A program made the translations under genes and the position numbers. From Aneurinibacillus soli (GTDB lineage: Bacteria > Bacillota > Bacilli > Aneurinibacillales > Aneurinibacillaceae), in the NCBI RefSeq assembly GCF_002355375.1, contig NZ_AP017312.1:2497001-2561000 (forward strand): a DNA stretch of 64,000 nucleotides. Direction: 5' to 3'. Below, in pieces: positions 8,583-17,018 of the stretch. Positions within the stretch are counted from its first letter, which is position 1; each line of letters opens with the position of its first letter. The notes under the pieces were generated by a model. It was not told the origin of the DNA and did no database searches. It was given only the letters and a program-made list of their open reading frames with translations.

Positions 8583-10085
8583 ATGAAAAGAAGAATAGGA
8601 GCTGGCCTGGTTACTCTGCTGCTCGTAACGCTCATGTTGCCTTCTATTATTTTTGCTGACAGTGCAGTGGACGACATGAAGAAAGAAAATCAGCTTGTCG
8701 AACAGGCGATCCAATCTGTGCAGAGCGGAAATATAAAAGCAGCACAGGAGAAAATGGATAATTTCTCTTCTACATGGCTTTCTGTAGAAGATGGGATTAA
8801 AAAGCAGTCCATGCAGGCATATCGTGATATTGAAGATGCGATGGGGCAAGTACAATTTACGTTTGCTCAACAGCCTGTCGATAAAAATACTCTGCTAACA
8901 AACCTGAAACAGCTTGAGCAGGTAAATGAAAAGTTTATCACGGGTCAGTTTCCGAAAGAATCATCTACGGATAAAGCACCGAAAGCTGATCAAGGAAATA
9001 TAGCAGGACTTGTTTCCTTGATTGACCAGACCATTGGTAAGATTAAGCAGAATGACATTCAAGGCGCAAAAGGGGATGTCGAGAAAGTTCGCTCCATGTG
9101 GCTGGATGTGGAAGGAATTGTATTGACACAGTCCTCTAAAGTGTACGCAGATGCCGAGAAAGATATGGTGACATCCTATGCACTGTTGTCATCGAATCCT
9201 CCGAAAAAAGCAGAAGCTGAAAAAACACTTCAAAATATGCGAGATTATCTTGCACCACTTGGGGCGAAAACAAGCTATACCATGGTTGATGCCGTTACGA
9301 TCCTCCTACGCGAAGGATTGGAAGGTCTGCTTGTTGTAGTAGCCCTGCTTGGCTTCTTGAAAAAAGCAGGACATGAAGATAAGAAGAAGTGGATTTTTTA
9401 CGGAGTAGGTGCTGGCTTTGCTGTCAGTATCATCCTGGGTATTATCGTTCAAATGCTGTTTTCAGCCGGAACGTTTGGTAATAACAACTTCTTAATAGCA
9501 GGCTGGACCGGATTGTTTGCTGCTGTCATGCTCCTTTATATGAGCTACTGGCTTCACAGCAAATCAAGTACTGCTCAATGGCAGGAATACATCCGAGACC
9601 AAAGCACAAAAGCACTTGCTACAGGAAGCCTTGTGTCCCTTGCTGTTTTGTCCTTCCTGGCTGTATTTCGGGAAGGAACGGAAACTGTTCTCTTTTATAT
9701 TGGAATGGCTTCCTCCATTAGTTTAACAAGTTTGGTAACCGGGATTGGCATAGGATTACTCAGCCTTGTGATTCTTTCTTACTTAATTCTTAAGGTAGGC
9801 TTAAAAATTCCGATGCGCCCATTTTTTATCGTTTCAAGTATTCTGGTGTTCTATTTGTGCTTTAAGTTCCTGGGAATGGGCATTCACGGTCTACAGCTGG
9901 CAGGCTTATTGCCCGCCACGCAGGCTAGCGGACTTCCTTCGATTGAATCTTTTGCCATCTATCCTACGTGGGAGAGTGTCATTCCACAGGCGGTTCTGCT
10001 TACAGCAGCCATTGCCGTTGTCATTTGGAACAAGCGCAAGGATCGTAAGATAAATCAAAAATTACAAACAAACAAAGCATCATAG
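8583..10085 (+). CDS. FTR1-family high-affinity iron permease with duplicated ectodomain
   Basis: 500 residues. A signal peptide (MKRRIGAGLVTLLLV...IIFA) leads to an extracellular part of about 210 residues holding two similar helical units, each with a W-x-V-E motif (TWLSVEDGI and MWLDVEGIV). The membrane part carries two REGxE iron motifs, REGLEGL and REGTETV, in different helices, as in Ftr1 and EfeU. It therefore imports iron supplied after oxidation or from a binding protein. The lipoprotein gene follows after 12 bases. GGTGAGGGAGAAG precedes the ATG. A Fur box lies upstream. Confidence 0.9.
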   Translation: MKRRIGAGLVTLLLVTLMLPSIIFADSAVDDMKKENQLVEQAIQSVQSGNIKAAQEKMDNFSSTWLSVEDGIKKQSMQAYRDIEDAMGQVQFTFAQQPVDKNTLLTNLKQLEQVNEKFITGQFPKESSTDKAPKADQGNIAGLVSLIDQTIGKIKQNDIQGAKGDVEKVRSMWLDVEGIVLTQSSKVYADAEKDMVTSYALLSSNPPKKAEAEKTLQNMRDYLAPLGAKTSYTMVDAVTILLREGLEGLLVVVALLGFLKKAGHEDKKKWIFYGVGAGFAVSIILGIIVQMLFSAGTFGNNNFLIAGWTGLFAAVMLLYMSYWLHSKSSTAQWQEYIRDQSTKALATGSLVSLAVLSFLAVFREGTETVLFYIGMASSISLTSLVTGIGIGLLSLVILSYLILKVGLKIPMRPFFIVSSILVFYLCFKFLGMGIHGLQLAGLLPATQASGLPSIESFAIYPTWESVIPQAVLLTAAIAVVIWNKRKDRKINQKLQTNKAS

Positions 10086-10097
10086 GGGGAATTAAAC

Positions 10098-10547
10098 ATG
10101 AAAATGTTCAAAGTAATTGTACCAGCCGTATTCGCAGCATCTCTTACATTAACCGCTTGCGGTACACAAGAAGCAAAGAAAGCAGACACCCAACCGGCAA
10201 CTTCTTCTTCTCAAGCAGCCACTACCACAAGCTCTCATACTGAACCGGCAGCTTCCTCTCCTAGTGAAGGAGCAAAAGCAATGAAGCAAACACTTGCGGA
10301 TATGAAGACGCAGGTACATGCTGATCATGCAGCTAAAGTAAAAGAAGGCGCCGACAAGCTAGAAGAATCGTGGAGCAAATTCGAAGATGGAATAAAGGAA
10401 AAACATCCTGATCTTTACGAAAAAGTAGAAAAGCCACTCGGCATTATCCAGGGCGGGGCAAAAGCTCAAAAACTGGACAAAACAGTTCTTAGCAAGTCCA
10501 TTGATGAATTAGATGCTGTTCTAACTGATGTTGAAAAAACGAAATAA
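10098..10547 (+). CDS. Lipoprotein with an FTR1-ectodomain-like helical unit
   Basis: 149 residues. Signal peptide with lipobox LTAC (cysteine near residue 21), then a Ser/Thr/Ala-rich spacer, then one helical unit with ESWSKFEDGIKEKHPDLYEKVE. That pattern (W-x(2)-FED, later YEKVE) matches the duplicated units of the upstream permease. GGGGG precedes the start. It probably presents iron to, or stabilises, the FTR1 protein at the outer face of the membrane, taking the role EfeO plays in other systems; that role is inference. Confidence 0.8.
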   Translation: MKMFKVIVPAVFAASLTLTACGTQEAKKADTQPATSSSQAATTTSSHTEPAASSPSEGAKAMKQTLADMKTQVHADHAAKVKEGADKLEESWSKFEDGIKEKHPDLYEKVEKPLGIIQGGAKAQKLDKTVLSKSIDELDAVLTDVEKTK

Positions 10548-10579
10548 ACAGCGATAAATTTAATAAAAGTTAGTAGGTG

Positions 10580-10637
10580 CCTTTTTGGAGACAAAAAGGG
10601 TAACCGTTCCCCCTGCCAATTTGGTTAGGGGGTTTTT
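10580..10637 (+). terminator. Terminator of the iron operon
   Basis: Two hairpins in a row: CCTTTTTGGAGACAAAAAGG, then CCCCCT...AGGGGG (10609-10632) followed by TTTTT. The second has the full intrinsic-terminator form. Confidence 0.8.
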
Positions 10638-10715
10638 AGTACCTCGCAAAATATTGTCTGGGCTACAGGAGAAAGCATGGTTCCTGAGGAAATAATGTTG
10701 AGGGAGGGGAAAAAG

Positions 10716-13178
10716 GTGAAATACAAATTTTCAGATCTTGTCGATATTACGAAACTGCAAAAACTGATGAAACATTTTTATCACCTGACAAACATTTCAC
10801 ATGGCCTTATCGATCCAGAAGGGAACATTTTGTCTGCGATCGGATGGCAGGATATTTGTATCAAGTTTCACCGAGCCCATCCTCATTCTGGACAGAGATG
10901 CAAGGAAAGTGATCTGTCGATCCAAGAACGTCTTCATCTAAGCCAGGAATACGGTTCTTATATATGCCAGAACGGGTTGGTCGAATCTTTCATACCAATC
11001 ATAATTGAGGGAGAGCATCTGGCAACGTTAATACTTGGTCAGTTTTTCTATGAAGAACCGGATATCAATTACTTTCGTAGACAGGCTCGGGAATTCGGAT
11101 TTAGTGAAGAAAATTATTTGAATGCGCTTTCAGAAGTGCCGATCATTTCTCCGAAAGAAGTCGATGCTTGTATGAAATATTTTGTCCATCTGGCGGAGAT
11201 GCTTGCCGACATGGGTCTTACCCATTTGAAACAGCGACAAGCAGAAGAATCATTGAGAAAGACTAACCAGCATCTGGACTCATTGGTCAAGCAACGAACG
11301 AAAGAACTGGCGGAAGCGAACCAGGAGCTTCAGAAAGATATTCAAAAGCGGAAACAGACGGAAATAAAGTTACGGGACAGTGAAGAGCGACTGCGCCTGA
11401 TGCTGCAAAACATGCCTGTCATGATGAAGGCCTATGATGAACAAGGAAACATCGCTGTATGGAATCGGGAATGTGAACTGGTGACCGGATACAGCCAAGA
11501 AGAAATGATCGGAAATCCTAATGCTCTTACATGGCTATATCCGGATGAAACATATTTTCACCATGTGAATACAGAATGGATGGAGCAAGGGAACGATTTT
11601 CGAGATTGGGAGAAGACGTTAACGTGTAAAGATGGAACAGAGAAAACCATCTCATGGTTTAGTATCTCGGGACGCTTTCCGGTTCCTGGATGGGGCTTTT
11701 GGGCAATCGGTGTAGACATCACACAGCGGAAGCAAACAGAGAGACAGTTGCGGAAAACAGCTTCAGAACTGAAAGCTATTTTCCAGGCCCTGCCTGACCT
11801 GTACTTCCGGCTTGATAAAGATGGAACCATTATTCATTCGCAGGCTAGAGACCCAAATGATTTTTATGTATCCCCGGAAGAATTCATAGGAAAAAAATTC
11901 CGAGATATACTACCGTCCGAAACAGGATTTCAATTGCAGCAAGCAAGTGATTACGCGATTGAGACGAACTCACTCGCTTGTGTTGAATATTCATTGCCTA
12001 TGAAGCAGGAAATGCACTATTTTGAAGCCAGGTTTTTGCCGCTTCTCGAAAGTCAGCTTATGGTGATCGTCCGTACTATTACGGACCGCAAACGAGTAGA
12101 ACAAGCATTGTTAGAAGAGCGTAATTTTATCAACACGATTCTTGATACAGTTGATACTCTGGTGCTCGCGATGGATCGCCATGGAAGGATCGTTCACTTT
12201 AACTGTGCCTGCGAGAAATTATCGGGTTATTCATTTCATGAGGTGCAAGGGACCTTTGTGTGGGAACAGTTGCTGCTCCCGGAAGATGTACAGACAGTTC
12301 GGGAGCTCTTTCAAGACCTTAGCATTGAAAAAGTAGACCTACACAAAGAGAATATGTGGAGAACGAAAGATGGAAGACATCGCTTAATCAGCTGGTCAAA
12401 TTCCATTCTCTTAGACAGCGAGGGGCAAATCAAATATGTTATTGGGACAGGAATTGATAGTACGGACCGTAGAAGGACTGAAGAATTGCTGCGGAAATCA
12501 GACAGACTGGCGGCTGTAGGACAATTGGCTGCCGGAGTTGCACATGAGGTACGCAATCCACTGACTGTATTAAAAGGATTTACCCAGTTATTAAAAAATG
12601 GATTTACTGAGTATGAAAATTATTTAACACTGATGGAATCTGAGGTCGAGCGAATCGAACTGATTATTAGCGAATTTTTGACGCTGGCCAAACCTGAGGT
12701 GATGAATGTTCAAAAGAAGGATCTTGGAGCGTTCTTGCAGCAAGTTGTTGATCTGATGAATACGAAAGCAATCTTGAACAGTATTCAGATCACATTGAAG
12801 ATTGATCAGGAGCTTTCCCCAATCACATGTGATGAAAATCAATTAAAGCAGGTTTTTATTAATACGCTGCAAAATGCGATTGAAGCAATGCCTCACGGAG
12901 GGAACATTTTCATTTTTGTTGAAAAATATGATTATGAACAAGTCCAGATCCGTATCATAGATGAAGGGTGCGGCATTCCTCAAGAGCGAATTCCGAGACT
13001 CGGGGAACCTTTCTATAGCACAAAAGAAAAAGGAACAGGACTGGGTCTTATGGTGAGCTACAAAATTATCGAAAGACATGAAGGAAGCTTTTTCATTCAT
13101 AGTGAACTCAACAAGGGGACTACAGTAACCATCCTATTGCCCATTGAGTTAGTTGGGGCAAGGCAGTATATACAATAA
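10716..13178 (+). CDS. PocR-PAS hybrid sensor histidine kinase
   Basis: About 820 residues starting from a GTG preceded by GGGAGGGG; the frame extends 13 codons further upstream without a ribosome site. Order of domains: PocR-type ligand-binding domain (about 1-170, with C-x-C/H-rich ICIKFHRAHPHSGQRC), a coiled coil, three PAS units, a HisKA dimerisation helix with phospho-acceptor His in GVAHEVRNPL (about residue 610), and a HATPase domain with N box (NTLQNAIEAMP), DEGCGIP and TGLGL. No membrane segment, so a cytoplasmic sensor. The tail resembles sporulation kinases of the KinA type. No response regulator gene adjoins it. Confidence 0.88.
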   Translation: MKYKFSDLVDITKLQKLMKHFYHLTNISHGLIDPEGNILSAIGWQDICIKFHRAHPHSGQRCKESDLSIQERLHLSQEYGSYICQNGLVESFIPIIIEGEHLATLILGQFFYEEPDINYFRRQAREFGFSEENYLNALSEVPIISPKEVDACMKYFVHLAEMLADMGLTHLKQRQAEESLRKTNQHLDSLVKQRTKELAEANQELQKDIQKRKQTEIKLRDSEERLRLMLQNMPVMMKAYDEQGNIAVWNRECELVTGYSQEEMIGNPNALTWLYPDETYFHHVNTEWMEQGNDFRDWEKTLTCKDGTEKTISWFSISGRFPVPGWGFWAIGVDITQRKQTERQLRKTASELKAIFQALPDLYFRLDKDGTIIHSQARDPNDFYVSPEEFIGKKFRDILPSETGFQLQQASDYAIETNSLACVEYSLPMKQEMHYFEARFLPLLESQLMVIVRTITDRKRVEQALLEERNFINTILDTVDTLVLAMDRHGRIVHFNCACEKLSGYSFHEVQGTFVWEQLLLPEDVQTVRELFQDLSIEKVDLHKENMWRTKDGRHRLISWSNSILLDSEGQIKYVIGTGIDSTDRRRTEELLRKSDRLAAVGQLAAGVAHEVRNPLTVLKGFTQLLKNGFTEYENYLTLMESEVERIELIISEFLTLAKPEVMNVQKKDLGAFLQQVVDLMNTKAILNSIQITLKIDQELSPITCDENQLKQVFINTLQNAIEAMPHGGNIFIFVEKYDYEQVQIRIIDEGCGIPQERIPRLGEPFYSTKEKGTGLGLMVSYKIIERHEGSFFIHSELNKGTTVTILLPIELVGARQYIQ

Positions 13179-13274
13179 TCGTACATATCAAAAGTTAGGA
13201 AGCAATTCGTCCGCACCTCTAGCTGTCAAAAAAGAGGAATTTTGTTCAGCCTATCGAATAGTACCATAGTCGAC

Positions 13275-13288
13275 TGAGCGTTCGCTCA
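13275..13288. promoter_or_regulatory. Palindrome before the nitrilase-like gene
   Basis: TGAGCG-TT-CGCTCA, a 6-2-6 inverted repeat of TetR-operator type, about 34-47 bases upstream of the gene. Confidence 0.35.
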
Positions 13289-13321
13289 TAAATATAACTG
13301 TATGACAGAGGAGGATTATGT

Positions 13322-14212
13322 ATGTCTCACCCATGGCACATTTTATCGTATCCGCTTGCTAGCGAGAAAATCGCACTGGCTAATGTAGCCGAACAACTTT
13401 CTTCCGTAGAAGAAGGAGCTATTGTTGTACTTCCCGAGTATCTAGCTTACACCCGTGATAACTCCCTACTTGCACTTGAGTATCTAGTAGATGTATGCCG
13501 AACAAGAAAAATCAATGTAATGACAACGTTAAACCTTGTACCGGATAACCTTCCGCACGCTGAACCAGGGCGTAATTATAATGTGCTAACGATTGTAAAT
13601 CGACACGGGGACGTATATACACCACAGGCGAAGATTACACCGCAGTCGTTTGAGCGCGTTCAATTCGAAGAAAAATTTCCGGCGATGAATGTAGGCGATT
13701 ACACGCATTTGAACCGGGTGACGCTTGATATTAACGGACAGGAGCATACCGCTTTCTTTGTGATCTGCTCCGACATTTATTCACTTCTGCTTGGGGTTCA
13801 GCACATTGAACATCTCAAAGCAGATTACGCGATCGTGCCAGGAAACTTCGGAAACAAAGCGGAGCGGGCGGTAGACCGCATCTTGCGCCGCTTCCGGGAT
13901 GGAGGTGTATTCCGTACTACGATTTTCTCTAATCCATATCAAGTACTGAAAGACCCATCAAAAGCGCCACTTGTACAGCAGGCAACCGAGTATGTAGAAC
14001 GAAGTGAGGATGAGCAGGTTATACCGCTTACCGACTGGGACCGCATTCAGTTGTTCAAAGAAAATGTGGCGGTGTATCCGGATGAATTCGTCCCGAGTTT
14101 CGTCCATATGACCGGTCTCACCATAAAAGACGAGGGCCGTTTGACTGTTGGTCTAAAGCGTTTTGCCACAAATGTAACCATTGACACGTATTCTCCTATT
14201 ATATCGCTGTAG
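13322..14212 (+). CDS. Nitrilase-superfamily carbon-nitrogen hydrolase
   Basis: 296 residues with a plausible Glu-Lys-Cys triad in nitrilase order: E in VVLPEYL (about 39), K in PQAKITPQ (about 101) and C in FVICSDIYS (about 150). The alpha-beta-beta-alpha spacing fits the family, but sequence around the cysteine departs from the main branches (CSD rather than C-x-D-x-R), and the C-terminal third is not familiar. Substrate cannot be named. AGAGGAGG precedes the ATG. It ends about 100 bases before the ABC-F gene. Confidence 0.65.
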   Translation: MSHPWHILSYPLASEKIALANVAEQLSSVEEGAIVVLPEYLAYTRDNSLLALEYLVDVCRTRKINVMTTLNLVPDNLPHAEPGRNYNVLTIVNRHGDVYTPQAKITPQSFERVQFEEKFPAMNVGDYTHLNRVTLDINGQEHTAFFVICSDIYSLLLGVQHIEHLKADYAIVPGNFGNKAERAVDRILRRFRDGGVFRTTIFSNPYQVLKDPSKAPLVQQATEYVERSEDEQVIPLTDWDRIQLFKENVAVYPDEFVPSFVHMTGLTIKDEGRLTVGLKRFATNVTIDTYSPIISL

Positions 14213-14313
14213 CCAAAGTGCCCAGCGACAAACTGTGACATCGCCCATATCCCGCTGTTTTGTGCTACACTATTCGGTAGCAGACTTACAAAAGAAGGAG
14301 ACGGAATTGTCAC

Positions 14314-16227
14314 ATGAACTTGCTTTCTATTGAAAACATCTCAAAATCATACGGCATCAAAACATTATTTGAAAACGTATCGCTCGGCGTTCAGGAAGGG
14401 GAGCGCATCGGCCTGATCGGCGTAAACGGAACAGGAAAATCCACACTTCTCAAAGTCATCGCTGGACTTGTTCCGTCAGATACAGGCACGATCATGAAAG
14501 GACAGGACGTACGAATTGAATTCCTGCCGCAAAATCCGGACTTTAACGAGAGTGATACTGTACTCGACCATATCTTCGCAGCCGATACGCCCGTCATGCA
14601 GCTTATCAAACAGTACGAAGAAACGCTCCAGCAGATCGCTGCTCAACCGGACGATACGAAGCTGCAGGAGAAGCTCGCTGTTCTCAATGAGAAAATGGAT
14701 GCCAATGGCGCCTGGGATATCGAAACAAACGCCAAAACCATTCTCGGCAAGCTTGGCATTACCGATACAATTGCTTGTGTCAGTCATTTATCCGGTGGTC
14801 AACGTAAACGAGTCGCGATGGCGCGAGCTCTTATCAATCCAGCCGACCTGCTTATTCTTGATGAGCCGACAAACCACATTGATAACGAAACCGTGGAATG
14901 GCTGGAAGGCTACTTGTCACGCTTCAAAGGCGCGCTTCTGCTCATTACCCATGATCGTTACTTCCTTGATCGCGTCGTAAACCGGATCATCGAGCTCGAT
15001 CATGGTCGCCTGCATACATATGAAGGCAGCTATAGCTATTTCCTCGAGAAAAAAGCCGACCGCGAAGAACGGGAAGCCGCATCCGAAGCAACGCGCCAGA
15101 ACATTCTGCGCCGCGAGATTGCCTGGCTACGCCGGGGTGCAAAAGCGCGGACAACGAAACAGAAGGCACGCATTGATCGAATCGAAAAATTACAGGACGA
15201 CAAACCACTCGAAGCCGTACAAACACTCGACATTGCACTGAAAACGCAGCGGCTCGGCAAAAAAATCATCGAGCTTGACCATATCTCGATGAACTTTGAT
15301 AATCGAACTCTGATCCGCGATCTGAGCTACATCGCGGTTCCTGGGGATCGACTTGGCATTGTCGGCCCGAATGGAAGCGGGAAGTCTACCCTTCTGAAGC
15401 TCATTACAGGCGAGCTGATGCCAACGGAAGGAGAGATAGCGCTCGGCACAACGGTCCGCATCGGCTACTACGGCCAGGAAAACACCGAGATGAACGAATC
15501 GATGCGCATGATTGACTATGTAAAAGAAGCCGGGCATGTCGTTCACCTAACCGATGGGCATACGCTATCAGCCGGACAAATGCTTGAGCGCTTCCTATTT
15601 CCAATGAGCATGCATGGCACACCGCTTGGCCGCCTATCTGGTGGAGAGAAGCGGCGCCTGTATTTGCTGCGCGTACTGATGGGTGAACCAAATGTGCTTC
15701 TGCTTGATGAGCCGACGAATGATCTAGATATTCACACGCTGTCCATTCTGGAAGATTATCTTGAGACATTTCCGGGCGTCGTCGTTACCGTCTCTCACGA
15801 CCGCTACTTCCTCGACCGCGTCGTGGATCGCCTGTTTGCTTTTGAAGGGAGCGGTCGCATTCGTTCGTATGTCGGCAACTACACCGACTATCTCGCGATT
15901 CGCAAACAGGAAGAAGACGAGAGAACCCGTTCTGCTGCACAGGCAAAGGCAGCAGCAGAACCCGCACCGAAAAAAGACAAGCCGCGCCGCCTGTCTTATA
16001 CCGAACAGCGCGAACTCGAAACGATTGATGACGAGATCTCTCGCTTCGAAACCCGCAGTGCTGAGCTGGAGCAAGAAATCAACAAAACCGGCAGTGACTA
16101 CGGCCTTCTCCAGCAGCTGACGGAAGAGAAGCAGCAGGTGGATGCGGAACTCGAAGCCAAAGTCGAACGCTGGAGTGAACTGAATACCTTGCTCGAAGAA
16201 ATTGAAGCGGCGAAAAAAGGAAACTAA
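14314..16227 (+). CDS. uup: ABC-F family ATPase, Uup-like
   Basis: 637 residues without membrane segments. Two ABC domains: Walker A GVNGTGKST with signature LSGGQRKRV, and GPNGSGKST with LSGGEKRRL; both Walker B motifs end in DEPTN-x-(I/L)D. A charged linker separates them, and residues ~550-637 form a Lys/Glu-rich coiled coil, the feature that marks Uup rather than EttA. Such proteins act on the ribosome E-site region. The flanking DNA is GC-richer than the element that follows. Confidence 0.88.
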   Translation: MNLLSIENISKSYGIKTLFENVSLGVQEGERIGLIGVNGTGKSTLLKVIAGLVPSDTGTIMKGQDVRIEFLPQNPDFNESDTVLDHIFAADTPVMQLIKQYEETLQQIAAQPDDTKLQEKLAVLNEKMDANGAWDIETNAKTILGKLGITDTIACVSHLSGGQRKRVAMARALINPADLLILDEPTNHIDNETVEWLEGYLSRFKGALLLITHDRYFLDRVVNRIIELDHGRLHTYEGSYSYFLEKKADREEREAASEATRQNILRREIAWLRRGAKARTTKQKARIDRIEKLQDDKPLEAVQTLDIALKTQRLGKKIIELDHISMNFDNRTLIRDLSYIAVPGDRLGIVGPNGSGKSTLLKLITGELMPTEGEIALGTTVRIGYYGQENTEMNESMRMIDYVKEAGHVVHLTDGHTLSAGQMLERFLFPMSMHGTPLGRLSGGEKRRLYLLRVLMGEPNVLLLDEPTNDLDIHTLSILEDYLETFPGVVVTVSHDRYFLDRVVDRLFAFEGSGRIRSYVGNYTDYLAIRKQEEDERTRSAAQAKAAAEPAPKKDKPRRLSYTEQRELETIDDEISRFETRSAELEQEINKTGSDYGLLQQLTEEKQQVDAELEAKVERWSELNTLLEEIEAAKKGN

Positions 16228-16280
16228 TCATTTTTTGTCGAACGTTATAGGCATATAGAGTAGTAGCTACATAAAAAGAG

Positions 16281-16348
16281 GTAACGAACAGTTACAAATA
16301 GGTTATAAAAATATATAAATATGTATCACTATTTTATAACTTGTAACT
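16281..16348. promoter_or_regulatory. Inverted repeats in the upstream region of the hydratase gene
   Basis: GTAAC-n5-GTTAC (16281-16295), and AGTTACAA...GTTATAAAA (16290-16310) mirrored by TTTTATAACTTGTAACT (16332-16348). This lies on the 5' side of the IStron and probably belonged to the promoter-operator region of the downstream acyl-CoA gene before insertion. Confidence 0.4.
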
Positions 16349-16368
16349 CAATTGACAGCCTCCTACGT

Positions 16369-16745
16369 TCGTAAAGAGCGTAGAGTGATGGATACATTCC
16401 ATCCAAAATCCTTTGAATTGCTGGAAGTCCCTAAAGCCAATTCAACCACAACGTAATGATGAAACAAGCATAAGCGTGATGGTTACGAAAGTAGAAAAAA
16501 TGAATGGGATGGTGCATGGTTAAATCCTAAACACTGGTACAATGGGTAATCAGCAGCGAAGCCTCGAATAGAGGAATGTTCAACGACTAGGCGAAAGCCG
16601 TACACTACAAGCGATGGGTAGTGGAAGTGGAGGACACCGATTCGGTGATGATATAGTCTGCGCTGTATGGTGACATGCAGAAGTTCATAAGAGAACTGCA
16701 TCGGTCTAGCGAACGGATGTGAACACGCATAAAACTTATAAAAAG
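16369..16745 (+). ncRNA. Group I self-splicing intron, catalytic core
   Basis: Helices readable by eye: P1, CTACGT (16363-16368, 5' exon) with GCGTAG (16378-16383), giving the expected U-G wobble at the 5' splice site; P2, GATGGA/TCCATC (16387-16403); P4, GCTG (16420-16423) with CAGC (16551-16554) inside GGGTAATCAGCAGCGAAGCC; P6a, CCTC/GAGG; P7, GACTA (16585-16589) with TAGTC (16654-16658); an extra GGC-GAAA-GCC hairpin after the first P7 strand as in IA-type introns; P8, CACCGATTCGGTG; and a P9-type hairpin near 16675-16700. GATATAGTCTG is the diagnostic group I sequence. Confidence 0.88.
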
Positions 16746-16767
16746 TTGCATATGCACAAAAAAACAC

Positions 16768-16926
16768 TCATTTAGCATGAGTGCTGGATGCGAAGTCTTT
16801 GAGAATCGTAATAACTAAGTTGTTAAAACTTCTGTTTTGATCTTTCGCGATTTGTTCAAGTTGGACTTTTAATTCTTTTGGGATGGTAATGTTTGTTCTG
16901 GTGTTCAGATCAGATATTTTCCCCAT
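16768..16926 (-). CDS. Small ribbon-helix-helix (Arc-type) protein inside the IStron
   Basis: A 52-residue protein, MGKISDLNTRTNITIPKELK at its start, then a helix LEQIAKDQNRSFNNLVITIL. This is the beta-strand/two-helix layout of MetJ/Arc DNA-binding proteins (strand RTNITIPKEL, helix with NRSFNNLV). GAGGTGATACGA precedes the ATG on the minus strand. It is divergent from tnpB with 92 bases between the starts and lies antisense within the intron. It may control tnpB transcription; function not shown. Confidence 0.75.
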   Translation of the reverse strand: MGKISDLNTRTNITIPKELKVQLEQIAKDQNRSFNNLVITILKDFASSTHAK

Positions 16927-17018
16927 TCGTATCACCTCAAACTTATACTAACATCTAAATTCAACGCTCACAAGTTGGTATCAATTTGGTATGATTAGTG
17001 TGTAGGAGGTGAGATGTG

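Noticed and set aside
14987-15967. Several long frames on both strands across the ABC-F gene
   Set aside because: High-GC shadow frames opposite conserved Walker and signature motifs.
16483-16767. Minus-strand 94-codon frame in the intron
   Set aside because: It overlaps P4-P9 of the group I core, whose structure explains the sequence.
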